Both the position numbers and the translations under genes were made by a program. Shown piece by piece: positions 1 through 9,492 of a DNA stretch of 64,000 bases. Each line of letters starts with the position of its first letter. Positions within the stretch are counted from its first letter, which is position 1. Source of the stretch: Flectobacillus sp. BAB-3569 (GTDB lineage Bacteria; Bacteroidota; Bacteroidia; Cytophagales; Spirosomataceae); assembly GCF_002270355.1 (NCBI RefSeq), contig NZ_NJFZ01000007.1:62001-126000 (forward strand), in the 5' to 3' direction. A model generated the notes under the pieces. That model was not told the DNA's origin and did not search any database. It was given only the letters and a program-made list of their open reading frames with translations.

Positions 1-19
1 ATTGATATTTCTTTGATTA

Positions 20-2863
20 TTATTTTACTAGTTCGATATAGCCTTTTAATGTTAAACTATTTTTGGCTGTATCTAATGTCAAGAACTTCACTGAACAATT
101 ATAGAAATATGTTCCCGAAGGAGACTCATTACCAGAATTATCTCGACCATCCCACTCTAGTTTTGGCCCTGTGTAATCATACACTTTTTGTCCATTTCTA
201 TTATAAATCGAAATAGTCACTTCCTGCACAAAACGTGGACATTTTAAAGCTTGGAAAATATCATTTTTACCATCTCCATTTGGCGTAAAGACATTTGGTA
301 ATGAGAAACTAGGACAATTATCTTTACAAACGACATTACTACGTGCACTTTCTGTCCCATACTTATTTGTGGCAGTTACATAATAACATCCCATATACGA
401 ATCTGTTTTGGTATGCGTATAGTTGTGTGCAGGAGGATTTGGCGTAGTAATATCTGCAATTTTTGTAAATGCCCCATCAGGTCCAGAAGCGTAATACAAA
501 GTATATTTTACAATATCCTTATCACAATTAGCTCCTGTTGCGTCTGTCCATGTAAGCTTATTATCAAAAGTTGTTTGATTACAATTACTATTGTCTTTCG
601 TGTAAGCATCACAATCAAGAAGGTCGATATTGAGTACTGGCGGACAAGGAATCAAATCACTTTTTGGCGTTGCACAACTAATTTGAGAGAAGTTATACAA
701 CAAACTAGGTTTGATTCTAGCAGAATTATATGAACCTACAGTTTCTACCTTGTAGCAATACGATGAATCTGGTGACATTGTCACAGGGAAAGAGCCGTCT
801 GAAGCAATTCTATCTTGTCCATCATCTGTAAAAGTATAAGTAGATGCGCCTTGTACCGTTACATCGGCAATACGTGTAAATACTCCAGAACCTGGACGAG
901 TTTCACGATACACACGATGCGTTTGATTATCGTTAGACCAAGGCGTATTTGCCTGCCAAGTAAGCACAACTTTACGAACATCAGCAGTAGTGGTCAAACG
1001 CACACTCGAAGCAGCTTCTGTGCTATCCAATAAGGTCAAGCCTGTAGCGCTTGTGTAATAGAACAGCAAGCGATAACGATACGCATTATCTTGTGTGTTG
1101 AGATTTTTATCAACAAATACAGTATCGGCTACCGTTCCAGATAAATCTGTATTAATATTCGCCCCTACTTGTGCAAAAGACGTACCCGTCAAACCAGTAG
1201 CACGGAATAAGCGATATTGATACGGTCCTTTGAATTGCTCTGGTTTGAAATCAATTGGACGAGTCCATTTTACTGTGATTTCCCCTTGTGTAGAAGATGT
1301 CTTATCTACTGTTACATTGGTAATAACAGGTACTTGTGCTTCTAGTTTTAGACAGATTTGATCCGACGATACACTTTTACCTCCCGAAGGCGCTGCAAAA
1401 GATGCTACTACTCGGTAGCTATAATCAGTATCGCGTTTCAATCCGTTGTTATCTACATAGGTAGTAGCATTGACAGGAACTCTACCTATTTCAACATAGC
1501 CCAATCCCGCAGGAATACCCGTTTGACACACATCTGGCACAAAATTATCACAACCTTGTTTACGGTAAATGATTAACTCTGCTCCTGCATTTTGGCAAGA
1601 ATACGCATCCCAAGTCAAAGTGATAGCCTTGTTACCTGCATCGCCAGTAGCTTTTAGGTTTTTCACTCTTGGTGCAACGATTTTTACCTTCCAAATTTTA
1701 CTATCTACCAATTTAGGGATAGTACTTCCTACCCTCGATGGCGGAACGTCCTCTACCTTGAAGAGAATATCATAGGTTTGCTCTCGTATATGTGCACAAC
1801 TTGTTTGCCACCTAAATACACCTGTAGCAATAGGATTTGAGGGATTGGTCGCCGTAAAGGTCGCATAAGGTTGAGCAAAGAAAGCCGTTCCATCAGTTGG
1901 TCTATAGACAGAGCCTGTTGAAAATAAATTCAGTTGATCTTTACGTCCTGTACTAGAAGGAGTATCATCAGCAGTAACATTTTGTTGAATAAAGGTTCCA
2001 GCTTCCACACATATATCGTCTGGCACTTTGATAATAGGAGCTTTGTTATCGGCATCCTTTACCTCAATTTGCATATCACGAACCGTCTCGGATATTTTCA
2101 CCCCATTTCGCCATTCTTCAATAATAAAAGCACAGTTATAAAGACCCGTTTCTTGCGGTACATTCCAGATCAAATCACCCGTACGACTATTGATGGTAAA
2201 ACTAGAAGCCGTTGCCGCTACTAAGTTAGGTTGACGAAAACCAGCTATAGCATTACCACGTCCAGTACAGGTAGTTTGCAAGCCCGTACGACAGTCGATA
2301 AGGCGATAAGCCAAGCTATCCCCTTCAATATCTACTGCGTTGGGGTTGTGAATAAACCTTTGTCCAACCACAGCAGTAAGGTCTACCGCAGGGTTCATGA
2401 GCAGAGGCGTTGAGTTAAGCCCTAGGCCTGGGTCTATTTTAAATACGGTCTCGACATAAAAGCCCACCATATCCGAATTAGGGATATTTCGAACGTTGGC
2501 ATTACGGTTTTCGATACCTACGTTTACCTTGTAGATACTTGGCGCTGCGTAGGTGTAAGTGACTTTATAAATACCCTTCATTGTCCCATTACCAATGTCT
2601 TCGCCCAAGCCATTGCCATTAGAACGAGGAGCCCACTGAGAGCCCAACCCATCTCCAAAGCAAAAAAGGACTTCGCGTTGTTGCTGCCAAGCCACGTTAT
2701 TTTCACAATATATCGTGAGGGTAAATTCGTAAGTAAGAGCCGTACTCGATACACGACGCACGGTAATTTCGCCCCCTTTCATGTGAGTTGCCCTTGCGGA
2801 ATGAAATGAAAAAAGGCCTACAAAAAAGGTAAAAATGAGAATGTAGATAAAGTTTGGTCTCAT
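20..2863 (-). CDS. Secreted fibronectin type III protein with T9SS type B (gliding motility-associated) C-terminal domain
   Basis: The 947-residue protein starts with a clear signal peptide (about residues 1-25, hydrophobic core then SARA). An N-terminal beta-rich region follows, opening with THMKGGEI, an opening common in large Cytophagales/Flavobacteria surface proteins. About four fibronectin-III-like modules lie between residues 400 and 850, recognisable by repeats such as ITLTWDAYS, ITVKWTRP and VVLTWQAN. The last ~90 residues carry FTPNGDGKNDIF, an internal IYNRNGQKVY strand and a WDGRD turn, which is the type B sorting domain that sends cargo through the type IX secretion system. It is therefore probably exported to the cell surface or medium; binding partner unknown. 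It stands alone on the minus strand, divergent from sdhC. The ATG at 2863 is chosen because the signal peptide begins directly there. Confidence 0.9.
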   Translation of the reverse strand: MRPNFIYILIFTFFVGLFSFHSARATHMKGGEITVRRVSSTALTYEFTLTIYCENNVAWQQQREVLFCFGDGLGSQWAPRSNGNGLGEDIGNGTMKGIYKVTYTYAAPSIYKVNVGIENRNANVRNIPNSDMVGFYVETVFKIDPGLGLNSTPLLMNPAVDLTAVVGQRFIHNPNAVDIEGDSLAYRLIDCRTGLQTTCTGRGNAIAGFRQPNLVAATASSFTINSRTGDLIWNVPQETGLYNCAFIIEEWRNGVKISETVRDMQIEVKDADNKAPIIKVPDDICVEAGTFIQQNVTADDTPSSTGRKDQLNLFSTGSVYRPTDGTAFFAQPYATFTATNPSNPIATGVFRWQTSCAHIREQTYDILFKVEDVPPSRVGSTIPKLVDSKIWKVKIVAPRVKNLKATGDAGNKAITLTWDAYSCQNAGAELIIYRKQGCDNFVPDVCQTGIPAGLGYVEIGRVPVNATTYVDNNGLKRDTDYSYRVVASFAAPSGGKSVSSDQICLKLEAQVPVITNVTVDKTSSTQGEITVKWTRPIDFKPEQFKGPYQYRLFRATGLTGTSFAQVGANINTDLSGTVADTVFVDKNLNTQDNAYRYRLLFYYTSATGLTLLDSTEAASSVRLTTTADVRKVVLTWQANTPWSNDNQTHRVYRETRPGSGVFTRIADVTVQGASTYTFTDDGQDRIASDGSFPVTMSPDSSYCYKVETVGSYNSARIKPSLLYNFSQISCATPKSDLIPCPPVLNIDLLDCDAYTKDNSNCNQTTFDNKLTWTDATGANCDKDIVKYTLYYASGPDGAFTKIADITTPNPPAHNYTHTKTDSYMGCYYVTATNKYGTESARSNVVCKDNCPSFSLPNVFTPNGDGKNDIFQALKCPRFVQEVTISIYNRNGQKVYDYTGPKLEWDGRDNSGNESPSGTYFYNCSVKFLTLDTAKNSLTLKGYIELVK

Positions 2864-3328
2864 ACGTTAGTGAATAAAAAGTTTTGAGGACAGCCTCTTC
2901 AAAAAGCCTTGGTATAAGGTAATGATAACTGACCTACACACTTTACTGGCACAATTTAGAGAATAATTTTTTTTACAACTAACAAAACAAAAAAATCAAA
3001 CACAAAGTTGGAAAAGTGAATCAAAAACACAAATCCTATGAAAGACCCTCCAAAGTATCGTTAATTATAGCAAAACCGATTGGTTGGTATAATTCCTAAA
3101 TCGTTGGCTAAATCCAATAATACAGTACAAAAACGTAGAAAGATTATAAATAATTGCTAAAATCTTATAGATTATTTGATTGACAGGTGATTCAATTGTA
3201 GTTTTGGGTTCAATTTTTCAACTAATTAATAGTTAATAGCAATTAATCCATACAGGGTTTTCTTTGTATAGATTAAGAACCAGCCCTATTAATTGTTAAC
3301 TAATTAACAACCAATAACTTATAAAAAA
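2864..3328. other. Divergent intergenic region upstream of sdhC
   Basis: This AT-rich spacer separates the T9SS protein and sdhC. It holds the candidate sdhC promoter at 3175-3206. Near its right end (about 3225-3320) there is low-complexity sequence built from repeated ATTAAT/GTTAAC-like words. Similar words recur around the gene inserted between sdhA and sdhB. No ORF or RNA gene was recognised. Confidence 0.5.
3175..3206 (+). promoter_or_regulatory. Candidate sdhCAB promoter (Bacteroidota type)
   Basis: TTTG at 3175-3178 is followed after 20 bp by TAGTTTTG at 3199-3206. This matches the Bacteroidota primary sigma pattern TTTG-N~20-TAnnTTTG. Transcription would begin near 3213, leaving a leader of about 115 nt before sdhC. 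Inferred from sequence only. Confidence 0.5.
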
Positions 3329-3997
3329 ATGTCTTGGGTAACAAAAACATTATCAAGTTCGTTGGGCCGAAAGCTCATCATGGCGGTAACAGGCTTATCG
3401 TTGGTAGCCTTCCTTCTCGTCCATTGTGGTATCAATGCGTGCATTTTTTTGAATGACGGAGGTGAAACCTTCAATGAGGCCGCAGAATTTATGGCTAAAA
3501 ACTTTTTCATCCGTGCTGCTGAAATCGGACTATTTGCGGGTTTAATCCTTCACATTGTAGACGGTTTAATGTTGTGGTCGGCTAATAAGAAAAAACGCCC
3601 AGTACAATATGCTGTTGTATCAAAAGAGAATAGCACATGGTACTCTCGCTCAATGGGTTTATTGGGTACATTATTATTACTTTTCTTAGTGATGCACTTA
3701 AAGCATTTTTGGGTAGTAAGCCGTTTTACAGATGTGATTACTGGCGGTCAAAAAACACTTTTCCAAGAAATGCAGGAAGTTTTTGCTAGTCCAATACCTG
3801 TAATTGTGTATGTAGTTGGTTGTATTTCTTTGGCATACCACTTATTACATGGTGTTCAAAGTGCATTCCAATCAATTGGATGGAACCACCCTAAGTACAC
3901 TCCGTTTGTAAAGGCTTTCGGAAGTTGGTTTGCTATTATCATTCCAGTTGTGTTTGCAGCAATGCCAATCGCAATGCATTTAGGACTTATTAAATAG
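3329..3997 (+). CDS. sdhC: Succinate dehydrogenase cytochrome b subunit (di-heme, B-type)
   Basis: The 222-residue protein has five hydrophobic segments, the topology of the single-chain membrane anchor of B-type succinate:quinone oxidoreductases (Wolinella FrdC/Bacillus SdhC class). Histidines at about H32 (LVHCG), H75 (LHIVDG), H123/H126 (MHLKHF) and H161/H164 (YHLLHG) sit in or next to these helices and are the likely axial ligands of two b hemes. It anchors SdhA/SdhB and passes electrons to menaquinone (the quinone is inferred from the phylum). It is first in the sdhC-sdhA-(insert)-sdhB cluster, with sdhA starting 69 bp downstream. The ATG at 3329 follows an A-rich leader with no Shine-Dalgarno, as is usual here. 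Confidence 0.95.
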   Translation: MSWVTKTLSSSLGRKLIMAVTGLSLVAFLLVHCGINACIFLNDGGETFNEAAEFMAKNFFIRAAEIGLFAGLILHIVDGLMLWSANKKKRPVQYAVVSKENSTWYSRSMGLLGTLLLLFLVMHLKHFWVVSRFTDVITGGQKTLFQEMQEVFASPIPVIVYVVGCISLAYHLLHGVQSAFQSIGWNHPKYTPFVKAFGSWFAIIIPVVFAAMPIAMHLGLIK

Positions 3998-4066
3998 TTC
4001 ATAGTTGTTTGTTATTTTTTGACAACACTATATCTAAAATTTTTATCATTACATAATTCTTAAGTT

Positions 4067-6055
4067 ATGGCAACTTCACCAAGATTAGATGCTAAAATCC
4101 CTGATGGTCAGCTGTCTGAAAAATGGACAAAATTCCGTTCGACAGTACCATTAGTAAACCCCGCAAACAAGCGGAATATCGAAATCATCGTAGTAGGTAC
4201 AGGTTTGGCGGGTGCTTCGGCAGCGGCTTCTTTGGCCGAAATGGGATATAAAGTAAAAGCTTTCTGTTTTCAAGATTCTCCTCGCCGTGCTCACTCAATT
4301 GCAGCACAGGGTGGTGTCAACGCTGCTAAAAACTATCAGAACGACGGTGACTCTGTGTATCGTCTTTTCTATGATACGATCAAAGGCGGTGACTACCGTG
4401 CAAGAGAGGCTAACGTTCACCGTTTGTCAGAGGTATCTGGTAATATTATTGACCAATGTGTGGCTCAAGGTGTACCATTTGCTCGTGAATACGGTGGTTT
4501 GTTATCAAACCGTTCGTTTGGTGGTACTCAAGTACAACGTACGTTCTACGCGGCAGGTCAAACTGGTCAACAATTGTTGTTGGGTGCTTATTCTGCACTA
4601 CAACGTCAAGTTGGTTTGGGCAACGTAACTATGTATACTCGCCACGAAATGATGGACGTAGTAATGGTAGACGGTAAAGCTCGTGGTATCATTGCTCGTG
4701 ATTTGATCTCTGGTAAATTAGAGCGTCACTTCGGTCACGCAGTATTGTTGTGTACAGGTGGTTACGGAAACGTATTCTACTTATCAACCAACGCAATGGG
4801 ATCGAATGTAACAGCTGCTTGGAAGGCTCACAAAAAAGGTGCTTTCTTTGGTAACCCATGTTACACACAAATTCACCCGACATGTATCCCTGTGTCTGGC
4901 GACCACCAATCTAAATTGACTTTGATGTCAGAGTCTTTACGTAACGATGGTCGTATTTGGGTTCCTAAAAAACCAAACGATACACGTCCAGCTAACCAAA
5001 TTCCAGAAGATGAACGCGACTATTACTTAGAGCGTCGTTACCCTGCGTTTGGTAACTTGGTACCTCGTGATATTGCTTCACGTGCTGCTAAGGAGCGTTG
5101 CGATGCAGGTTATGGTGTAGGTGCTTCTAAAAAAGCGGTTTACCTTGACTATGCTGCAGCTATCTTACGTTATGGTCGTGTTGAAGCTACGAAAAGAGGT
5201 ATGCACAATGCATCTAACGAAGAGCTTCAAGTAATGGGTAAAGAGGTAGTGAAAGAGAAATACGGTAACTTGTTTGACATGTACAAACAAATTACTGGAG
5301 AAGACCCTTATGAAGTTCCAATGCGTATTTATCCAGCGGTTCACTATACAATGGGTGGACTTTGGGTAGACTACAACTTGATGACTACAGTACCAGGTCT
5401 TTATGCTTTGGGAGAAGCAAACTTCTCCGATCACGGTGCAAACCGTTTGGGTGCTTCTGCCTTGATGCAAGGTTTGGCTGATGGTTATTTCGTAATTCCA
5501 TACACAATTGGTGCTTATTTGTCTGGAGATATTCGTACAAAAGCGATTCCAACAGATGCTCCTGAGTTTGTGGCTGCAGAGAAAGCCGTTCAAGATACCA
5601 TCGACAAATTGATGTCTATCCAAGGAACAAAATCTGTAGATTACTACCACAAAAAATTAGGCTTAATCATGTGGGATAAGTGCGGTATGGCTCGTAACGA
5701 AGTTGGTTTGAAAGAAGCTATCGAAGAAATCAAAGCACTTCGTAAAGAGTTCTGGTCAAACGTTCGTATTCCGGGCGATGCTAATGAATTTAACCCTGAA
5801 TTAGAGAAAGCTGGTCGTGTGGCCGACTTCCTTGAACTAGGTGAATTGATGTGTATCGATGCCTTGAACCGTAACGAGTCTTGTGGTGGTCACTTCCGTG
5901 AAGAATATCAAACTGAAGAAGGCGAAGCAAAACGTGATGACGAAAACTACGCTTACGTAGCTGCATGGGAGTACAAAGGCGATTCTGACTACGAATTACA
6001 CAAAGAAGAGCTAGTGTACGAAAACATCAAAATTGCACAACGTAGCTATAAATAA
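4067..6055 (+). CDS. sdhA: Succinate dehydrogenase / fumarate reductase flavoprotein subunit
   Basis: This 662-residue catalytic subunit oxidises succinate to fumarate in the TCA cycle and donates electrons to SdhB. An N-terminal dinucleotide-binding loop GTGLAGA (residues 44-50) precedes [11 protein letters not shown], whose His76 is the residue that binds FAD covalently in this family. The substrate/FAD region [11 protein letters not shown] and the later [17 protein letters not shown] block are intact, and the length fits B-type enzymes. Codon use is smoother than in neighbouring genes (frequent GGT, CGT), which suggests high expression. The gene is normally followed directly by sdhB; here 664 bp, including an unrelated ORF, intervene. 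Confidence 0.97.
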   Translation: MATSPRLDAKIPDGQLSEKWTKFRSTVPLVNPANKRNIEIIVVGTGLAGASAAASLAEMGYKVKAFCFQDSPRRAHSIAAQGGVNAAKNYQNDGDSVYRLFYDTIKGGDYRAREANVHRLSEVSGNIIDQCVAQGVPFAREYGGLLSNRSFGGTQVQRTFYAAGQTGQQLLLGAYSALQRQVGLGNVTMYTRHEMMDVVMVDGKARGIIARDLISGKLERHFGHAVLLCTGGYGNVFYLSTNAMGSNVTAAWKAHKKGAFFGNPCYTQIHPTCIPVSGDHQSKLTLMSESLRNDGRIWVPKKPNDTRPANQIPEDERDYYLERRYPAFGNLVPRDIASRAAKERCDAGYGVGASKKAVYLDYAAAILRYGRVEATKRGMHNASNEELQVMGKEVVKEKYGNLFDMYKQITGEDPYEVPMRIYPAVHYTMGGLWVDYNLMTTVPGLYALGEANFSDHGANRLGASALMQGLADGYFVIPYTIGAYLSGDIRTKAIPTDAPEFVAAEKAVQDTIDKLMSIQGTKSVDYYHKKLGLIMWDKCGMARNEVGLKEAIEEIKALRKEFWSNVRIPGDANEFNPELEKAGRVADFLELGELMCIDALNRNESCGGHFREEYQTEEGEAKRDDENYAYVAAWEYKGDSDYELHKEELVYENIKIAQRSYK

Positions 6056-6060
6056 GATAT

Positions 6061-6235
6061 TATCCGTTATCGGTTAGCAGTAATAGGTAGGAAAACGTTA
6101 ATAGTTAACAGTATATTGGTTATTTGAAGATATTCATAATCAAAAGGTTACAGTCAAATTTTACCTCTGATATACTATTAATTTAATCTTTCCTGCTACT
6201 TAGGTTAAAATTAATTACTGCTAACTTTCATCTCT
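6061..6235. repeat. Imperfect inverted, word-rich spacer after sdhA
   Basis: Left side reads GGTTAGCAGTAATAGGTAGG (from about 6072). The right side, at about 6190-6228, contains the reverse-complementary CCTGCTAC and ATTACTGCTAAC. The middle carries AATAGT...AGTATAT facing ATATACTATTA, so the spacer could fold into one long imperfect hairpin. A related direct word, TAACGGTTAACAGATAA, occurs just upstream of sdhB near 6696-6714, so the inserted gene is bracketed by similar sequence on both sides. Confidence 0.45.
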
Positions 6236-6255
6236 TTCTGCATCTGATTCAAATT

Positions 6256-6651
6256 ATGGAAATTTCATCTTTTCAAGACTTAAAATGTTGGAAAGAAGCT
6301 GTAAAACTTAGAATAATGTTAAGAACTGTTTTGCAACTTCTCCCTAGTGATGAAAAATATCGCCTAAAAGACCAAATAGTTAGAGCTTCTCGCTCAGTAA
6401 CTAATAATATAGCAGAGGGGTTTGGGCGGTACCATTATTTGGAAAATGTACAGTTTTGTAGACAAAGTAGAGGTTCGTTATCAGAATTAGAAGACCACCT
6501 ACTCATAGCAGTTGAAGAAGATTTTATTTCAAAAGAAAATTTCATACAACTACAAGTCCAAATCAATACTTGTACGGCTCTTTTAAATGGGTACATCAAT
6601 TATCTAAATAGAGCAAAAGTCGAAGCAGAACGAGAACGCGGAAAACATTAG
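6256..6651 (+). CDS. Four-helix bundle (S23/bAvd-like) protein inserted in the sdh cluster
   Basis: A 131-residue, all-helical protein. It matches the four helix bundle family originally described from 23S rRNA intervening sequences: an N-terminal FQDLKCWKEA motif, RLKDQIVRASRSVTNNIAEGFGR in the middle, and a C-terminal helix beginning about INTCTALLNGYI. Family members are small, often occur singly at odd positions, and mostly have no known function; some act as accessory proteins (Avd) of diversity-generating retroelements, but no reverse transcriptase is present here. It lies between sdhA and sdhB, where it has no evident metabolic role, and is flanked by word-like repeats. Arrival by insertion is the simplest inference. 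Confidence 0.85.
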   Translation: MEISSFQDLKCWKEAVKLRIMLRTVLQLLPSDEKYRLKDQIVRASRSVTNNIAEGFGRYHYLENVQFCRQSRGSLSELEDHLLIAVEEDFISKENFIQLQVQINTCTALLNGYINYLNRAKVEAERERGKH

Positions 6652-6719
6652 GAGTTAAATATTTTCTAATTCAATCCCTAGAGTTTAAATACTCTGGTAA
6701 CGGTTAACAGATAACAACA

Positions 6720-7487
6720 ATGGAAGGAAATATGAACTTGACGTTGAAGGTATGGCGTCAAAAAAATACCAATACAGAAGGAAACTTCGAAAATTATGAC
6801 GTTCAAGGAATTTCAGAGGATATGTCTTTCCTCGAAATGTTTGACGTTCTTAACGAAAGATTAATCAACGATGGTAAAGAACCTATCGCTTTTGATCACG
6901 ACTGTCGTGAAGGTATCTGCGGTATGTGTTCTATGTACATTAATGGTAGCCCGCACGGTCCAAACCGTGGTGTAACTACTTGTCAATTACACATGCGTTC
7001 GTTTAAGTCTGGAGATACTATCACTGTTGAGCCTTGGAGAGCAGCAGCATTCCCAGTAATCAAAGACTTAACTGTAAACCGTTCGTCTTTCGACCGTATT
7101 ATCTCTGCGGGTGGGTTCGTTTCAGTAAACACTGGTAACGCTCAAGATGCTAACGCATTGCCAATCGCGAAAGAAAAAGCTGACGAAGCATTTGCAGCAG
7201 CAGCTTGTATTGGTTGTGGTGCTTGTGTAGCAGCTTGTAAAAATGCCTCGGCTATGTTATTTACTTCAGCAAAAATTTCTCAATTGGCATTGTTACCACA
7301 AGGTCAAGCTGAACGTGAAATGCGTGCTGAGAAAATGGTTGCTCAGATGGATATCGAAGGTTTCGGTGCTTGTACAAACACAGGTGCTTGTGAAGCAGAA
7401 TGTCCAAAAGGTATTTCATTGGAAAACATTGCTCGTATGAACCGTGAATACTTTGGTGCTGTATTGTCATCAAAAGAACACGAATAA
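6720..7487 (+). CDS. sdhB: Succinate dehydrogenase iron-sulfur subunit
   Basis: This 255-residue electron-transfer subunit links SdhA to SdhC. The [2Fe-2S] ligands are in the N-terminal ferredoxin domain (C62, C67, C70, C88; CREGICGMC...TTCQ). The [4Fe-4S] cluster motif is [11 protein letters not shown] (C163, C166, C169, C173), and the [3Fe-4S] cluster uses C218, C224 and C228 ([17 protein letters not shown]). The first ATG is at 6720 and a second at 6732; the family usually begins close to [10 protein letters not shown], so 6732 is an equally good start, with GGAAGGA just upstream of it. A 21-bp-stem terminator follows at 7628. Confidence 0.96.
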   Translation: MEGNMNLTLKVWRQKNTNTEGNFENYDVQGISEDMSFLEMFDVLNERLINDGKEPIAFDHDCREGICGMCSMYINGSPHGPNRGVTTCQLHMRSFKSGDTITVEPWRAAAFPVIKDLTVNRSSFDRIISAGGFVSVNTGNAQDANALPIAKEKADEAFAAAACIGCGACVAACKNASAMLFTSAKISQLALLPQGQAEREMRAEKMVAQMDIEGFGACTNTGACEAECPKGISLENIARMNREYFGAVLSSKEHE

Positions 7488-7627
7488 TTTGTGGCAAAAT
7501 TGAGTGAATTGAGATTGAGTGACTGAGTGATTGTTCCTTAAATCTCCTTTTACCCATAAAGCCACAAGACTTCATACTTAATATATGTCGTTGAGGATTT
7601 TAACTTCTAGGTTATTTTCCAAGTGTT

Positions 7628-7675
7628 TATCAAAAAAGGCGGTCGAAATTAGTTTTTCGACCGCCTTTTTTGATA
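7628..7675 (+). terminator. Intrinsic terminator of the sdh operon
   Basis: Perfect 21-bp inverted repeat (TATCAAAAAAGGCGGTCGAAA and its complement) around a 6-nt loop, with a T-run built into the right arm. It lies about 140 bp past sdhB. The A-run/T-run symmetry makes it work in either direction. Confidence 0.85.
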
Positions 7676-7701
7676 CTATATTTCAAAATGACACTTTTTC
7701 A

Positions 7702-7724
7702 AACGTAAAGCATAACGTCTCTAC
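7702..7724 (+). repeat. Dispersed intergenic repeat, copy A
   Basis: The segment reads ACGTAAAGCATAACGTCTCTAC and is related to GACGCAAGGCATTGAGTCTCTAC at 10509 and to a more decayed copy at 23676. The preceding ~20 bases (AATGACACTTTTTC) also resemble those before the 10509 copy (AATGACACATCTTTC). Homology therefore extends beyond the core. Confidence 0.55.
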
Positions 7725-7877
7725 TAGGAAATTTTCTCTGTTAAATAATCACTCGTTCGCTCAATCTCTCCATCGCTAAGTTTGGGATGACTCATAATTA
7801 TACTGATAATAAATATAAGTCAACTAATTACATCACATCAGCACAAACAATACATCCTATTGGGCGGTTTTGTTTAC

Positions 7878-9410
7878 ATGAAAACACTTCGACTTATTCT
7901 TGGAGATCAACTCAATAGCCAGCATTCATGGTTTGACACGGTCAATCAAGATATCACTTACGTAATGATGGAAATGCGTCAGGAAACTGACTATGTTACG
8001 CACCATATCCAGAAAATTGTAGGCTTTTTTATGGCTATGCGCCAGTTTGCAGAAGAACTAAAACAGAAGGGGCATCAGGTAGCGTATATCACCCTAGACG
8101 ACGAAATAAATACCCAATCGCTTCCTCAAAATCTTCTTTGGCTTATTCAAGAATTAGATATTGAACAATTTGAATACCTACTACCCGACGAATATCGCCT
8201 TGATTTACAACTTAAAAACTTTTGCCAGATTCTTGCAATACCCTCAAAGGCATTTGATTCTGAACACTTTTTGAGTCAGCGAGATGAGCTAGCTACTTTT
8301 TTCAAAGGAAAGAAAACCTTTCTCATGGAAAACTTTTATCGCATGATGCGGAAAAAGTATAATGTATTGATGGATGGCAATGAACCTACTTCTGGACAAT
8401 GGAATTTTGATGCCGACAATCGCAAAAAACTACCTAAAGATCATCGTCCAGTAGAACCTTTAGTTTTCTCAAAGAATGTAGATGATATCGTTAAACTGCT
8501 TTCTCAATCTGGCGTATCATCCATTGGAAACATCGATGCTAAAAATTTCTTGTGGCCTACCACTCGACAAGAGAGTTTGGCTTTATTAGCGTTTTTCTTA
8601 GAAAATTGTCTGCCACAATTTGGCACCTATGAAGATGCCATGCATCCCTCCTATTGGTCGATTTATCATTCTCGACTATCCTTTTCGCTCAATCTGAAAT
8701 TACTACATCCATTAGAAGTTATTCAGAAAAGTGTAGAATATTGGGAACAACATCAAGATACAATTACGATTGCTCAGATTGAGGGGTTTGTCAGACAAAT
8801 TCTTGGCTGGCGAGAATACATGCGAGGAATTTACTGGGCAAAAATGCCTGAATTTGCCCAAATGAATTTCTTTGGACATGACAGAAAGCTTCCCTCATGG
8901 TTCTGGAATGGTCAAACAAAAATGGCTTGTTTACGTCATGCTATAACTCAAAGTTTGGATTATGCCTACGCCCATCATATCCAAAGATTGATGTTGACAG
9001 GAAATTTTATGCTATTGGCAGGTATTCATCCTGATGAAGCCGACGCATGGTATTTGGGGATTTATATTGATGCCATTGAGTGGGTCGAGATTACCAATAC
9101 ACGAGGAATGAGCCAGTACGCAGATGGTGGAATCATTGGCTCAAAACCTTATGTGGGTTCTGCCAATTATATCGACAAAATGAGCCATTATTGTGGCAAT
9201 TGTTTTTATGACAAAAACAAAAAAACTGGTGACAAGGCATGTCCTTTTAACAGTCTCTATTGGCATTTTTTTGAAAGAAATCGCAACCTTTTAGAAAAGA
9301 ATCCAAGAATAGGAATGTCTTACGTAACGCTCAACAAGATGGCCCAAAATCAAAGACAAGAGCTACTAAAACAAGCAGATTTTTATTTAGAGCATATTGA
9401 AAAATTGTAA
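7878..9410 (+). CDS. Cryptochrome/(6-4) photolyase-related protein, FeS-BCP family
   Basis: A 510-residue flavoprotein of the iron-sulfur bacterial cryptochrome/photolyase group, which repairs (6-4) photoproducts using light (Agrobacterium PhrB is the model). It opens with RLILGDQLN, typical of the group. Cysteines at about 351, 439, 442 and 455 (the last three in YCGNC...KACPFN) fall at almost the same numbers as the four [4Fe-4S] ligands of PhrB, so the cluster is probably present. The ATG at 7878 is preferred over an in-frame TTG at 7860 because the conserved domain begins two residues later. It could also be a light sensor. No carotenoid or opsin genes lie nearby. Confidence 0.93.
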   Translation: MKTLRLILGDQLNSQHSWFDTVNQDITYVMMEMRQETDYVTHHIQKIVGFFMAMRQFAEELKQKGHQVAYITLDDEINTQSLPQNLLWLIQELDIEQFEYLLPDEYRLDLQLKNFCQILAIPSKAFDSEHFLSQRDELATFFKGKKTFLMENFYRMMRKKYNVLMDGNEPTSGQWNFDADNRKKLPKDHRPVEPLVFSKNVDDIVKLLSQSGVSSIGNIDAKNFLWPTTRQESLALLAFFLENCLPQFGTYEDAMHPSYWSIYHSRLSFSLNLKLLHPLEVIQKSVEYWEQHQDTITIAQIEGFVRQILGWREYMRGIYWAKMPEFAQMNFFGHDRKLPSWFWNGQTKMACLRHAITQSLDYAYAHHIQRLMLTGNFMLLAGIHPDEADAWYLGIYIDAIEWVEITNTRGMSQYADGGIIGSKPYVGSANYIDKMSHYCGNCFYDKNKKTGDKACPFNSLYWHFFERNRNLLEKNPRIGMSYVTLNKMAQNQRQELLKQADFYLEHIEKL

Positions 9411-9492
9411 ACCGACTATCAAGGTTTATCACTATTCCAAAAAAAACTTAAAAACTATATTGCCGAGTTCTGAATGCCTACTAAATTTGGGT

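Larger units (their letters stand above)
7488..7877. other. Intergenic region with terminator and dispersed repeat
   Basis: The spacer begins with low-complexity GAGTGA/GATTGAGTG words (about 7500-7535). It continues with the long stem-loop at 7628-7675 and a degenerate copy of the GACGCAAAGCATT-GTCTCTAC repeat at 7702-7724. A 64-codon reading frame runs through the hairpin but has no coding character. Confidence 0.6.

Noticed and set aside
4287-5650. Long overlapping frames inside sdhA on both strands
   Set aside because: The sdhA frame has every catalytic motif; the others are by-products of its biased codon use.
6256-6651. Four-helix-bundle protein as part of a diversity-generating retroelement
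   Set aside because: No reverse transcriptase, template repeat or variable repeat was seen nearby.
7585-7779. 64-codon open frame after sdhB
   Set aside because: It runs through a perfect terminator hairpin and a repeat copy and has no recognisable protein features.
9397-9492. Longer TTG-started form of the ABC ATPase
   Set aside because: It overlaps the photolyase end and adds residues unlike the family; MIEIKDV at 9493 is the typical start.
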